Assembly (NCBI GenBank): GCA_965199745.1
Contig: CBDATB010000012.1
Span: 248,001 to 312,000 of the forward strand
Direction of reading: 5' to 3'
From: CBDATB01 sp965199745
Lineage (GTDB): Bacteria; Bacteroidota; Bacteroidia; Cytophagales; Flammeovirgaceae
DNA: 64,000 nucleotides
Part shown: positions 38,700-48,117 of the stretch, one piece after another
How positions within the stretch are numbered: position 1 is the first letter of the stretch
Layout: the number at the start of each line of letters is the position of its first letter
Notes under the pieces: generated by a model
What the model was told of the DNA's origin: nothing
The model's database searches: none
What the model saw: the letters and a program-made list of their open reading frames with translations, nothing else
Program-made: the position numbers and the translations under genes

Positions 38700-40841
38700 T
38701 TATTTTTTGCTAACTTTCTTATTATTGATCCAATCGTTGAGTACTGAGGTTGCTTCCTTAATATAAAGATCTTTTTGGACACTTTCTGTCCACGTTTTTA
38801 TTTCTTCAGATTTTATTTTTTCTATCTCACTATCTTCTGAATGGTCTTGCATAGAGGTAATTGAGAAAGATTTTGAAATATAGTTTTCATTACTATATTC
38901 ATCTGTTTTTTCATGCATCATTCGTTGTTCTTCTTTAAAGGTTGCATAATGTAAGGACTGCAAAGATGCCTCGTTTTGTTCTTTGAGGTAGATAGCATTT
39001 TCTTTGATGAGCTTAAAACCAATAGTGTTTTGCGTTCTGCTTTGACTATTAGCAGTAAAGGCTTGCAGGTCGAATTTTTCATCAGACCACTTATTGAATT
39101 GAGTACTTTCTATCTCTCCCCATGGCAGTGCATACTTGGCAAATTTCTCTCCGAAATTTACATGTTGATAAATATAAGGTAGTTCTACGTCGGCAGAAAC
39201 GCCTTTTGCTTGAATAGCCTTGCCCGTAATGCGATAAAACTGTTGAATAGTCAGTTTTAACTGACCCAAAGGTTTGACACTATTATAGGCTTCGGGTAAC
39301 AGTTGATCTAGGTCGATAAATCTTTGTACTGATCCTTTGCCGTAGGTAGTAGGTCCGCCAATAATTACAGCTCTGCTGTAGTCTTGCATAGCAGCAGACA
39401 TAATTTCTGAGGCAGACGCACTTGCCTTGTTGAGCAGTATTGCTAAAGGACCGTTATAGTAGATATTTGGGTCGGTGTCTTTGAGTACTGTTGCAGTCTG
39501 TATTCTATTTTTTACTTGTACAATAGGTCCTTCTTCTATGAAGAGTCCAGCCATCTTAACTACATCTGACAGAGAACCTCCTCCGTTATTTCTGATGTCG
39601 AGAATAATGCCTGCTATATTTTGTTTTTTGAGTTTAATAATTTCTTTTTTTACATCTTCGGCACAGTTCCTACCGTTTTTTTTGCTGAAATCAGCGTAAA
39701 AACTCGGTAAATATATATAGCCATATTTTTGGCCTGTTTCCGAGTCGTCAATAACTGCTGATTTAGCATAAGTAGCTTCAATTACCACAATATCTCTGAT
39801 GATGGAAATAACCTGAATCCTGCCATCAGGTTTTCTTATGGTAAGATATACGCGTGTATTTTTAGGTCCTTTGATGAGTTTAACGGCATCTTTTAGAGCC
39901 ATGTCGGAAATGGCTACTTCTTTTTCACCATCTTGGGCTACTTTCAGTATAATATCTTTGGCTTTTAACTCTCCTTGCTTCCAAGCAGGACCGCCGGCAA
40001 CCAATCTTTCTACTCTAATGTAACCATCACTTTGTCGCAATATGGCACCAATGCCCTCTAATTGCCCAGACATGCGGATGTCAAAAGCTGCTTTTTCTTC
40101 GGGGGGGAAATATTCGGTGTGCGGTCCGAAAATATTTAGTATAGCATTAATATAAGAAGCGAAGCGGTCGTCATTGTCTAGTTTGTCTATCAGATCGAAA
40201 CTATTATTGAGGTTTTTGACTATTTGCTCCCTTACTTCTTTTTCTATTACTTGTGGTGATTTGATTTCTTCTTCCTTTGGTTTATTAGATTCTTTGAGAC
40301 GTCTTTCTTGCGCATCCATGCGGTTGTAATACTGCACAAGGGCTCGATACTTCAGCGTTTTTCTCCATCTTTCTTTTAATTGCTTTTCATTACTACAAAA
40401 TTCTCTTTTCTCCGCATCGAGTTGCAGTTTTTCCTTTTCACTGAAGTCAAAGGGTTTTGATAATACCTCCTGGTAATATCCTTTAGTTTGCCTGATGCGT
40501 TCTAGTAAGATATTGACAGATTCTCGGTAAAGATTTGCTTTCTCTGATCCGTGAATATCATCGTCGATTTTATCTCTGAAGGCTTTGAGTTCTTTTACGT
40601 CTTTTAGGGTAAAAAATCTTTTATTGTGGTCGATATTGTTGAGGTACATATCAAAAGCCTTTTCTGAAAAATTGTCATTTATTTCTGGCATATGATAGTG
40701 TGCCTGCGAGAGTGTGCCGAAAATGACTTCCTTGAGTAAACGCTCTTTTTGTATATTAATATTGCTTTTAAGAAAAGAAAAACTAAAAAGACCGACGATT
40801 AATATACCTACACTAACGAATAAAAATTTCTTTCTCTGCAT
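38700..40841 (-). CDS. prc: Carboxy-terminal (tail-specific) processing protease, S41 family
   Basis: 713 residues with an N-terminal membrane anchor/signal. The order is: N-terminal helical domain, PDZ domain (SGQLEGIGAILRQSDGYIRV, LVAGGPAWKQGELKAKDIIL), then the S41 protease core with the nucleophile Ser in NKASASASEIMSAAMQDY and the general-base Lys in TYGKGSVQRF. The C-terminal region (FNKWSDEKFDLQAF...) is the DUF3340-type extension seen in Prc/Tsp. It degrades or trims periplasmic proteins by their C-termini. Length matches E. coli Prc (about 680). Confidence 0.94.
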   Translation of the reverse strand: MQRKKFLFVSVGILIVGLFSFSFLKSNINIQKERLLKEVIFGTLSQAHYHMPEINDNFSEKAFDMYLNNIDHNKRFFTLKDVKELKAFRDKIDDDIHGSEKANLYRESVNILLERIRQTKGYYQEVLSKPFDFSEKEKLQLDAEKREFCSNEKQLKERWRKTLKYRALVQYYNRMDAQERRLKESNKPKEEEIKSPQVIEKEVREQIVKNLNNSFDLIDKLDNDDRFASYINAILNIFGPHTEYFPPEEKAAFDIRMSGQLEGIGAILRQSDGYIRVERLVAGGPAWKQGELKAKDIILKVAQDGEKEVAISDMALKDAVKLIKGPKNTRVYLTIRKPDGRIQVISIIRDIVVIEATYAKSAVIDDSETGQKYGYIYLPSFYADFSKKNGRNCAEDVKKEIIKLKKQNIAGIILDIRNNGGGSLSDVVKMAGLFIEEGPIVQVKNRIQTATVLKDTDPNIYYNGPLAILLNKASASASEIMSAAMQDYSRAVIIGGPTTYGKGSVQRFIDLDQLLPEAYNSVKPLGQLKLTIQQFYRITGKAIQAKGVSADVELPYIYQHVNFGEKFAKYALPWGEIESTQFNKWSDEKFDLQAFTANSQSRTQNTIGFKLIKENAIYLKEQNEASLQSLHYATFKEEQRMMHEKTDEYSNENYISKSFSITSMQDHSEDSEIEKIKSEEIKTWTESVQKDLYIKEATSVLNDWINNKKVSKK

Positions 40842-41114
40842 AAAATTATATGATTGAAATAATTGACAATAGACAAATTAAAGTGTTAGCAAACTGCATT
40901 AGTCTGCCATCTTTTAACCTTGAACGAGCAAATTATGTTCAGAGGCTCTTTATCATTTATTACTATATTTTTTGCTGACTTTTAACTGTCGAATAAATTA
41001 AAATGTACGCCCCTGTATTACAACGCAAATAAAAGATAAAAAATTTACTTTTTTAATTTTAAATATTCGAGAGGTATTTATTTTTGTGTAAGAATTATTT
41101 ATTTGTATATAAGC

Positions 41115-41720
41115 GTGAGCGAGCCATTTAATTACCATATCATTTTAGCTTCCTCTTCTCCGCGCAGGCATGACTTGCTGAGAGCTTTGTCTATTCCTTT
41201 TGAAATACGTATAAAAAAAATCCATGAAATTTATCCACATACAATAGCCGTTGAGCGTGTACCCGAATATTTGGCACGTTTGAAAGCAAAAGCTTATCAG
41301 GCCGAATTGTTGGAAAAAGAATTGGTCATTACGGCAGATACGGTGGTTATACTTGATGAGCAAATTTTAGAAAAACCAAAAGATAAAGCTCAAGCTATTG
41401 GTATGCTAAAACGACTATCGGGAAAAACACACCGAGTAATAACGGGAGTTTGCCTTTTAAGCACAACTTTTCACGAGGTTTTCTCCGAGACTACTTCCGT
41501 AACTTTTGAGCATCTTGAAGCAAGTGAGATACTAAATTACATTCGTCAGCACCAACCCTATGATAAAGCAGGTGGGTATGGTGTACAAGAATGGCTCGGT
41601 ATGATAGCAATAAAACATATTGCAGGTTCCTACTACAATGTAATGGGTTTACCCGTGCATCGTTTATATCGTGTTTTGAAGCAAAGAAATGCTAGTTTTA
41701 GTGAAACACTAAATAACTAA
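41115..41720 (+). CDS. maf: Maf family nucleoside-triphosphate pyrophosphatase
   Basis: About 201 residues. Motifs are ILASSSPRRHDLL near the start, VERVPEYLARLKAKAY, ADTVVILDEQILEKPKDKA, RLSGKTHRVITGV and YDKAGGYGVQ. Maf enzymes hydrolyse non-canonical or excess nucleotides (dTTP/UTP or m7GTP types). I chose GTG 41115 because homologues start just before this conserved segment; a TTG at 41103 is possible. A -7-like TATTTTTG at 41079-41086 lies just upstream, so the leader would be short. First of four closely spaced genes running to 44782. Confidence 0.92.
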   Translation: MSEPFNYHIILASSSPRRHDLLRALSIPFEIRIKKIHEIYPHTIAVERVPEYLARLKAKAYQAELLEKELVITADTVVILDEQILEKPKDKAQAIGMLKRLSGKTHRVITGVCLLSTTFHEVFSETTSVTFEHLEASEILNYIRQHQPYDKAGGYGVQEWLGMIAIKHIAGSYYNVMGLPVHRLYRVLKQRNASFSETLNN

Positions 41721-41725
41721 GATAT

Positions 41726-42319
41726 ATGATTATCTATGCAATTCCCTTTATCTCGGCTGCTATTGGCTGGTTCACTAATTACTTGGCTATTAAGATGTTG
41801 TTCTATCCGAGAATTGAACGCAATATTGTTGGATTAAAATTCCAGGGTATATTTCCTAAAAGGAAGCACGTGTTGGCAGAGCGTCTGGCAAGAGCTGTGA
41901 GAAGAGATTTATTCTCGATGGAAGTGGTTAAAGATAAACTCGATACGGCCGATACGAAAGAAAAGCTAAAAGAAGCTATTTTACTAGAGATTCAAGATTT
42001 ACTGCTCAATAAGTTTAAATCGTCTAATAAAATGCTCGCTATGTTTTTAAATGATTCTGTAGTAGAGCAGGTGCTTAAAAAGGCTGACGAACACCTAAAT
42101 GGAGTAATGCCTAGGCTCGTTAGCCACTTGGGTGAACGAATAGAAGAAGTAGATGTAGAAGCCATTGTACGCGAGAAAGTTAATAATTTTTCTAATGAAA
42201 AGTTAGAGAGCCTTTTGATGTCTGTTATTAAAAAAGAATTGAAATTTATCGAGATTGTAGGTGCTATCTTGGGTTTTATGATAGGTTTGTTGCAAATTGG
42301 TATTTTAGGGCTTAGCTAG
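41726..42319 (+). CDS. DUF445 family membrane protein
   Basis: 197 residues, starting six bases after maf. The N-terminal hydrophobic helix with AIGWFTNYLAIKMLFYPR is the DUF445 signature (N-Y-x-A-I-K-x-L-F-x-P), followed by FQGIFPKRKHVLAERLARAV. A long amphipathic helical region comes next, and a C-terminal membrane segment (IEIVGAILGFMIGLLQIGIL). DUF445 proteins are widespread in bacteria with no settled function. This is the short form. Confidence 0.88.
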   Translation: MIIYAIPFISAAIGWFTNYLAIKMLFYPRIERNIVGLKFQGIFPKRKHVLAERLARAVRRDLFSMEVVKDKLDTADTKEKLKEAILLEIQDLLLNKFKSSNKMLAMFLNDSVVEQVLKKADEHLNGVMPRLVSHLGERIEEVDVEAIVREKVNNFSNEKLESLLMSVIKKELKFIEIVGAILGFMIGLLQIGILGLS

Positions 42320-42340
42320 CCAATCTATGTTGTCAAAATA

Positions 42341-43132
42341 ATGGAATATCAAATTAATCTTTGTGGTGTAAATGTTAATTATCATGTAACAGGGCTAGGC
42401 AAGCCCGTCGTTTTGCTTCATGGATGGGGTTGTAACCTCTACATCTTTAAAGATTTACAGGCTTTTCTCTCCCAGCATTTTCAGGTATATGCGATAGATT
42501 TCCCCGGATTCGGCAAAAGTGATTGCCCTAGTTATGCATGGGGAAACAAGGAGTATGCCGATATGTTAAAATTTTTTTTAACTACATTAACTATTGAAAA
42601 ACCCATTTTGCTCGGGCATTCATTTGGTGGAAGGGTAGCTATTCAGGTAGCTGTCGATATTTCCTTAAATAAACTGATATTAGTGGGTAGTGCCGGTATA
42701 AAGCCTGCTAGAAAATTTTCTTATTACTTGAAAGTGTATTTTTTTAAAACAGTTAAACAAGTTTTCCGTCTGCCTTTGCTCAATTATTACCGATCTGAGG
42801 TAGTCAATTTCTTCAGAGCTAAGTTTGGCTCTCAAGACTATCAAAGTGTACAAGATGTTATGCAGTGTGTTCTAGTCAAGGTAGTCAATCAAGATTTGAA
42901 ACACCTCATGCCCGGTATTCGTGTACCTGTATTGTTGATCTGGGGTGAGGATGATACGGCCACCCCGATAAAAGATGCACAACTCATGAATAGATTAATC
43001 AAAAATTCTGGTTTGGTTGTTTTAAAAAATGCAAGTCATTATGTTTTCCTCGAACAAGCACGGCAGTTTGCTATTATTGTAGATAATTTTCTCGAAAAAG
43101 ATAAACTAAAGAAAAATAATATTGAAACCTAA
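42341..43132 (+). CDS. Alpha/beta-fold hydrolase
   Basis: 263 residues. The oxyanion region is VVLLHGWGCN, the nucleophile elbow GHSFGG places Ser94, the acid is within LLIWGEDDTATP, and the catalytic His is in NASHYVFLEQ. No signal peptide. It lies between the DUF445 gene and a membrane-anchored MurF-like ligase, 22 bases before the latter. This hydrolase-MurF pairing recurs, to my knowledge, in other bacteria too and hints at a cell-wall related substrate, but the substrate is unknown. Confidence 0.88.
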   Translation: MEYQINLCGVNVNYHVTGLGKPVVLLHGWGCNLYIFKDLQAFLSQHFQVYAIDFPGFGKSDCPSYAWGNKEYADMLKFFLTTLTIEKPILLGHSFGGRVAIQVAVDISLNKLILVGSAGIKPARKFSYYLKVYFFKTVKQVFRLPLLNYYRSEVVNFFRAKFGSQDYQSVQDVMQCVLVKVVNQDLKHLMPGIRVPVLLIWGEDDTATPIKDAQLMNRLIKNSGLVVLKNASHYVFLEQARQFAIIVDNFLEKDKLKKNNIET

Positions 43133-43153
43133 TAACTAATTTACTACCATCTT

Positions 43154-44782
43154 TTGATTACCCTACTTTTAATTTCTGTTTATCTTTTTAGTCTGTTGAT
43201 TAAGGCTAAGAAAGATTTGCACATGATGCAACAAAACAGCTATATGAACCATCGCTGTTTGCGATGGTTTTTGAGGCGTTTCACCAAAAAATCTACTGCT
43301 TATCCACAGATAATTAGCTTTCTGCCAATCTTACCTTTACTACTAGCTTCTTGCCTTGCCTCGCTTTTATTGATAGACGACCTTACCGAGTCTTTTTCTT
43401 ATATATTTTGGCGGAGCATTTATGTCTTGTGGATTATTACATACGGCAAACAGGCTTTTTTGATTTTGAAAAAACCGCAGAAAAAAAAGCTGGTATTCAC
43501 AAAAAGAGCTGTGAGACTGCTACTCACCAGCCTAGTTTTATATGTTTCAGTAATTATGCCTATTTTATTTTTCCATGCTAACCAGCCTATTTTGTTTTTG
43601 TCTTTATTGATTGTGTCTATCCTGTCCCCAGTCTTTATCATACTGGCTAACTGGCTGCTCATACCGATAGAGCAACAGGTGAACCACTGGTATTTCTGCG
43701 ATGCAGCAAAAATACTGGCTCGTATGCCCCAACTCCAAATAATCGGTATCACGGGTAGCTATGGAAAAACCAGCGTGAAGTATTTTCTTACATCTATTCT
43801 TTCTGAACGCTTTAACGTACTGATGACCCCGGGTAGTTATAACACAACTATGGGTGTAGTAAAGACTATTCGCACTTACCTAAGACCTATCCATGAGATT
43901 TTTGTAGTAGAAATGGGTGCAAGACGTGTTGGCGATATTCGAGAGATTTGTAATTTGACAAAACCCCAAATAAGCATTCTAACAGCGGTGGGTCCTCAGC
44001 ACCTCGAAACCTTCGGCTCTCTATCCAATGTGCAGCGAGGTAAGTTTGAAATTGTCGACACCCTATCTCCCAGCGGGCTAGCCGTTCTAAATGCCGATTA
44101 TAAACTGATTAGAACAAAAAAATTAGATGCCGATGCGCAGGTAATTTATTATGGTACAGAAGAAAAAAATAGCAATTACTACGCACGTGATATCCATTAC
44201 AATGACAAGGGCATGTCTTTTAAAATTTACCAAAAAGACAGCGAGGTATTATTTCTGCAAACCAGTCTTTTGGGTAAACACAATGCCTCTAACATTTTAT
44301 GTGCTTGTATTGTTGCCTTAACCCTAGGCATCGATAAAAATACTATTGCTTATGCTGTGAGAAAATTAAAGCCCGTTGCGCATCGCTTAGAAATAAAAAA
44401 TATAGCATCCGGTATTATTATTATTGATGATGCTTTCAATGCAAATCCTCAAGGTGCTAAGATGGCCTTAGAGGTTTTGGCAAATATGAAGGGTAACAAA
44501 AAGATAATCATTACGCCCGGCATGATCGAGTTAGGAGAAAGCGAATATGAGCATAATAAGGCTTTCGGCAAGCTAATTGCCCATTATTGTGATTATGCCA
44601 TTTTGGTAGGTCATCGTCAGACATACTCTATTTGTCAGGGATTAGGGGCAGCGGCGTATAGCAAAGATAAGTACTACTTAGCTACTGATTTGACAGATGC
44701 CAACCGCCACCTGAAACAAGTTGTTTCTTCGGGAGATGTGGTATTATACGAAAACGATTTGCCTGATGCCTATGACGAATAA
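43154..44782 (+). CDS. Membrane-anchored MurF-like Mur ligase
   Basis: 542 residues with a TTG start at 43154 (nothing better in frame before the upstream stop). The first ~185 residues contain about five hydrophobic segments, which ordinary MurF lacks. The Mur ligase follows: P-loop GITGSYGKTSVK (198-209), EMGARRVGDIREI, LLGKHNASNILCA, and the C-terminal IIDDAFNANPQGAKMAL and ITPGMIELGESEYEHNK. These are MurF (UDP-MurNAc-tripeptide:D-Ala-D-Ala ligase) landmarks. I infer a membrane-tethered ligase that may act on a lipid-linked or other cell-wall precursor. It is cotranscribed with an alpha/beta hydrolase. Whether the genome also has a soluble murF cannot be seen here. Confidence 0.85.
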   Translation: MITLLLISVYLFSLLIKAKKDLHMMQQNSYMNHRCLRWFLRRFTKKSTAYPQIISFLPILPLLLASCLASLLLIDDLTESFSYIFWRSIYVLWIITYGKQAFLILKKPQKKKLVFTKRAVRLLLTSLVLYVSVIMPILFFHANQPILFLSLLIVSILSPVFIILANWLLIPIEQQVNHWYFCDAAKILARMPQLQIIGITGSYGKTSVKYFLTSILSERFNVLMTPGSYNTTMGVVKTIRTYLRPIHEIFVVEMGARRVGDIREICNLTKPQISILTAVGPQHLETFGSLSNVQRGKFEIVDTLSPSGLAVLNADYKLIRTKKLDADAQVIYYGTEEKNSNYYARDIHYNDKGMSFKIYQKDSEVLFLQTSLLGKHNASNILCACIVALTLGIDKNTIAYAVRKLKPVAHRLEIKNIASGIIIIDDAFNANPQGAKMALEVLANMKGNKKIIITPGMIELGESEYEHNKAFGKLIAHYCDYAILVGHRQTYSICQGLGAAAYSKDKYYLATDLTDANRHLKQVVSSGDVVLYENDLPDAYDE

Positions 44783-44789
44783 ATACAAG

Positions 44790-46367
44790 TTATAAACTCG
44801 GACCTGCCTTAATAATTTCACTATCAGTTTTGTCGGCATATTTTTCAAAGTTTTCAATAAATCTCCCTGCTAGATTTTTCGATATTAGGTCATACTCTTC
44901 TTTATTTGACCACGTATCTCTGGGGTTAAGTATTTCATTGGGTACGTCGGGGCATTTTTTAGGTATAGCTAACTTAAAAACAGGTTGTTCCACATAGGTT
45001 TCTTTACTTAATTTACCCATTAATGCAGCTTTAATAATAGCCCTCGTGAAGGCAAGCTCTATGCGGGTGCCTTTTCCGTAAGTGCCACCTGTCCATCCGG
45101 TATTAATTAACCACACATTAATCCGTCCATCACCACTTCGGCTGCCTCTGTTGATTTTTTCGCCTAACAATCGGGCGTATTCGTTGGGGTTTAGCGGTAG
45201 GAAGGGAGCACCAAAACAAGCTGAGAAAGTAGCCTCTGGTTCGGTAATACCTTCTTCTGTTCCGGCAATTTTCGCCGTGTAGCCACTGATAAAGTAATAC
45301 ATAGCTTGCTCGATGCTAAGCCTGCCGATAGGCGGCAATACACCAAAAGCGTCGCAGGTAAGAAAAAAGATATTTTCCGGTAAGTCTCCCCTAGAGTTAT
45401 ACATGATATTGTCGATATGATAGATAGGATAGCTAACTCTTGTATTTTCTGTAACAGATGTATCTGAATAATCAACGGCGCAGCCATCTTGCATAAAACC
45501 GACATTTTCGAGCAGTGCACCAAATTTGATGGCATGAAAAATCTGTGGCTCCTTTATTGCCGATAGGTCTATGGTTTTAGCATAACAACCGCCTTCAAAA
45601 TTAAAAACACTTTCTTTCGACCAGCCGTGTTCATCGTCTCCCACAAGCCTTCTTTCGGGATCATTAGACAGGGTCGTTTTACCTGTTCCTGACAAGCCGA
45701 AAAACAAAGCAGTATCGCCATGAGTGCCTACATTTGCCGAGCAGTGCATCGGTAAGACACCATGCTCGGTCGGTAAAATAAAATTTAAAGCTGAAAAGAT
45801 GCCTTTTTTGATCTCTCCTGTATAGGCTGTTCCGGCGATGATAATCTTTTTTTCTGTGAAATTGATGATAGAGAAGTTACTTTGTCTTGTGTGGTGAATT
45901 TGCGGATCTGCCAATACCGACGGAAAAACGTATACGTTCCAATCAGGTGAAAAAGCATCAAGTTCTTTTTCTGTCAGACGCAAAAACATATTATAAACAA
46001 ATAAATCTTGCCAGGCATATTCGCAATATACCCGAATATTGAAGCGATAGTTTGCATTAGCACAAGCATAAGCATCTCTAACATATACATAGTCTAAGGA
46101 GTTGGCATATGCAATTATTTTTTCGTAAAGTTTTTGGTAATTCTCCACTTCAATGTCGAGGTTGATACCTCCCCAGTCGACAGTATTTTCCGTAATAGCA
46201 TCTTTGACAATAAACCGGTCTTTGGGTGATCTGCCTGTGAATTTTCCTGTTTTTACTGCCAAAGCACCACTACTGCTCAGCTTACCCTGCTTTTGCAAAA
46301 TAGTATCTTCTACTAATGCGGCGGGTTGTAAATTATGTTTTTGGGATTTTCCGATCCTGTTTTTCAT
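44790..46367 (-). CDS. pckA: Phosphoenolpyruvate carboxykinase (ATP)
   Basis: 525 residues, full length. Converts oxaloacetate and ATP to phosphoenolpyruvate, CO2 and ADP in gluconeogenesis. The kinase-1a loop GLSGTGKTTLSNDPERRLVG, the metal site GDDEHGW, the substrate motif YPIYHIDN and the adenine-binding TGWTGGTYGKGTRI are seen. Near the start TGRSPKDRFIVKD binds the carboxylate substrate. Convergent with the MurF-like gene, seven bases apart. Confidence 0.97.
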   Translation of the reverse strand: MKNRIGKSQKHNLQPAALVEDTILQKQGKLSSSGALAVKTGKFTGRSPKDRFIVKDAITENTVDWGGINLDIEVENYQKLYEKIIAYANSLDYVYVRDAYACANANYRFNIRVYCEYAWQDLFVYNMFLRLTEKELDAFSPDWNVYVFPSVLADPQIHHTRQSNFSIINFTEKKIIIAGTAYTGEIKKGIFSALNFILPTEHGVLPMHCSANVGTHGDTALFFGLSGTGKTTLSNDPERRLVGDDEHGWSKESVFNFEGGCYAKTIDLSAIKEPQIFHAIKFGALLENVGFMQDGCAVDYSDTSVTENTRVSYPIYHIDNIMYNSRGDLPENIFFLTCDAFGVLPPIGRLSIEQAMYYFISGYTAKIAGTEEGITEPEATFSACFGAPFLPLNPNEYARLLGEKINRGSRSGDGRINVWLINTGWTGGTYGKGTRIELAFTRAIIKAALMGKLSKETYVEQPVFKLAIPKKCPDVPNEILNPRDTWSNKEEYDLISKNLAGRFIENFEKYADKTDSEIIKAGPSL

Positions 46368-46719
46368 ATAGCTATTTGTTTTGTAAACTCAATGCTGCAA
46401 AGGGCAGGTAGTGATTTAAAAAGTATGAGGCTCTAAAGTGTTGCAATTGAGGAATTTAGTGCATAGACATACACAATAGCACTTACTTGCCTTTCCAATG
46501 CAACGGCACAAAAATAATAAAAAATGCTAAAAAAGCCTGTGCTAAGCAAAATTATAAGCATAAAGTCTGTAAAATACAGTTTATAAGAGACCGCAGTTTG
46601 ACCTACAAAGGATGCTGTTATTTTATCAAAAAAAACTATTAGCATCAAAAATAATAAGCTTTATACTAATTAGTGTTTATATTTCTGCTATTGCTTAAAA
46701 AAATATTTCAACATGAACA
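46368..46719. other. Intergenic stretch, possible weak hydrophobic frame
   Basis: Between dprA and pckA (both minus strand). A 71-codon minus-strand frame (46648-46433) is partly hydrophobic, but I recognise no family or signal and consider it unlikely to be a gene. The stretch presumably holds the pckA promoter. Confidence 0.4.
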
Positions 46720-47829
46720 CTAGGCCAAATTGTATTTCTTTCCGGGCAGAGTTTTTATAACTCCCTTTAGCTCCAAATGTAACAGGATATTTAATAAATC
46801 TCCTAATCCCAATGCTACTTCTACGGCGAGCTTATCTATGTGTATGATTTCTTCATGCTGTATGATTTTTACAATTTGTGTTTCTTCACGGCTTAAACTC
46901 TGCCAATTGATAGTATATTTTTGTCGCTTTGCATCAACTTCTTCCCACCCCATGATATATGCTAAATCTTCGGATTCTGTGATGAGATGAGCTTTGTGTT
47001 TTTTGATGAGTGCATGACAACCTTCAGAGTACTTGTATTGTATATTTCCGGGTAGCGAGAATACTTCTCTATCGTAGGTATTGGCGAGTTCGGCAGTAAT
47101 TAGAGCACCTCCTTTCAAAGAAGATTCTACCACAACAATAGCATCCGAGAGACCAGCAATAATTCTGTTGCGTGCAGGAAAAAACTTTATTTCTGGTTTG
47201 ATTCCAAATCCATATTCTGAGATAAGTCCGCCTTGTTCACTCATGATTGCTGCAATGCTTTTGTGGTTGCTAGGATAAATAGTATCTAGCCCATGGGCTA
47301 CTACTCCTACAGTAATTATATTGTTAGCAAGTGCGGCTTTGTGCGCCTCAATATCTATTCCATAGGCTAAACCACTGACAATGATTAGGTCTTTGTATCT
47401 GGCAAGATTTTGTACTAGCTTGTTGACAAAATTTTTGCCATAAGCACTAGCATTGCGCGTGCCAACAATACCGACAACTTTGCCCGCATTTAAGTCAGCA
47501 CTGCCCAAGTAGTACAAGATAGGGGGAAAGTCGTAAATTTGTTTTAAGCGTTTGGGGTATTGTTTATGCTTGTAGTGATATATTTTTGCGCCGTATTTTT
47601 GTACTCTCTCAATTTGTATGCTCGCTTGCTCAAAAGCAGAAAAACTATAGATGGCTTGAGCGGTTTTCTCACCGATAAGCGGTATTTTCTCAAGTTTCTG
47701 GACAGGGGTGTGGAAAACTTTCTTGGCGCAACCACAGTAGTTCAGAAGATTTTTTGCCAGCACGGGACCAACTCCGTGTATCATATTCAGTGCTATCGTG
47801 TATATTATATCTTCATCTGTTTCACTCAT
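46720..47829 (-). CDS. dprA: DNA processing protein DprA/Smf
   Basis: 369 residues. Loads RecA on incoming single-stranded DNA during transformation. The N-terminal helix-hairpin-helix region (MIHGVGPVLAKNLL, IPLIGEKTAQAIYSF) is followed by the Rossmann-like core with VGTRNASAYGKNFVNKL, VSGLAYGIDIEAHKAAL, FPARNRIIAGLSDAIVVVE and GGALITAELANTYDREVF. The C-terminal winged-helix domain (DKLAVEVALGLGDLLNILL) is present. Last gene of a four-gene minus-strand run, 38 bases behind DUF3098. Confidence 0.96.
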   Translation of the reverse strand: MSETDEDIIYTIALNMIHGVGPVLAKNLLNYCGCAKKVFHTPVQKLEKIPLIGEKTAQAIYSFSAFEQASIQIERVQKYGAKIYHYKHKQYPKRLKQIYDFPPILYYLGSADLNAGKVVGIVGTRNASAYGKNFVNKLVQNLARYKDLIIVSGLAYGIDIEAHKAALANNIITVGVVAHGLDTIYPSNHKSIAAIMSEQGGLISEYGFGIKPEIKFFPARNRIIAGLSDAIVVVESSLKGGALITAELANTYDREVFSLPGNIQYKYSEGCHALIKKHKAHLITESEDLAYIMGWEEVDAKRQKYTINWQSLSREETQIVKIIQHEEIIHIDKLAVEVALGLGDLLNILLHLELKGVIKTLPGKKYNLA

Positions 47830-47867
47830 AAATCTGAGGTTAATACTGTTATTAACACTAACTAATA

Positions 47868-48095
47868 TTATTCTTTATCTTTATTTCTTTTAGGGCTATG
47901 CAGCAGTGCGAAAAATTCGATAACAAAGCCTGTTATCACTATAATTGGTCCTAAAGTAAGCCCCAGAAAGCCAAAACCAAATTCTTCTTGATCGAGTGCC
48001 ATAATTATAAACCCGGTGATAATAGTGGCAATGCCAACTAACATAATCTGATAGTTTTTTCTGTCAAAAGAAAGTATTTTATCTTTTTTTTTCAT
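47868..48095 (-). CDS. DUF3098 family small membrane protein
   Basis: 75 residues with two hydrophobic helices separated by a short loop. LSFDRKNYQIMLVGIATIIT, GLTLGPIIVITGFVIEFFAL and a basic tail fit DUF3098, a Bacteroidota family nearly always found directly behind ftsX, as here (22 bases). Function unknown, presumably linked to envelope or division. Confidence 0.88.
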   Translation of the reverse strand: MKKKDKILSFDRKNYQIMLVGIATIITGFIIMALDQEEFGFGFLGLTLGPIIVITGFVIEFFALLHSPKRNKDKE

Positions 48096-48117
48096 AGTGT
48101 TTAAAAAAAAATAATAA

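Noticed and set aside
46433..46648. 71-codon partly hydrophobic minus-strand frame upstream of dprA
   Set aside because: No recognisable family and irregular hydrophobicity in AT-rich sequence; left as intergenic.
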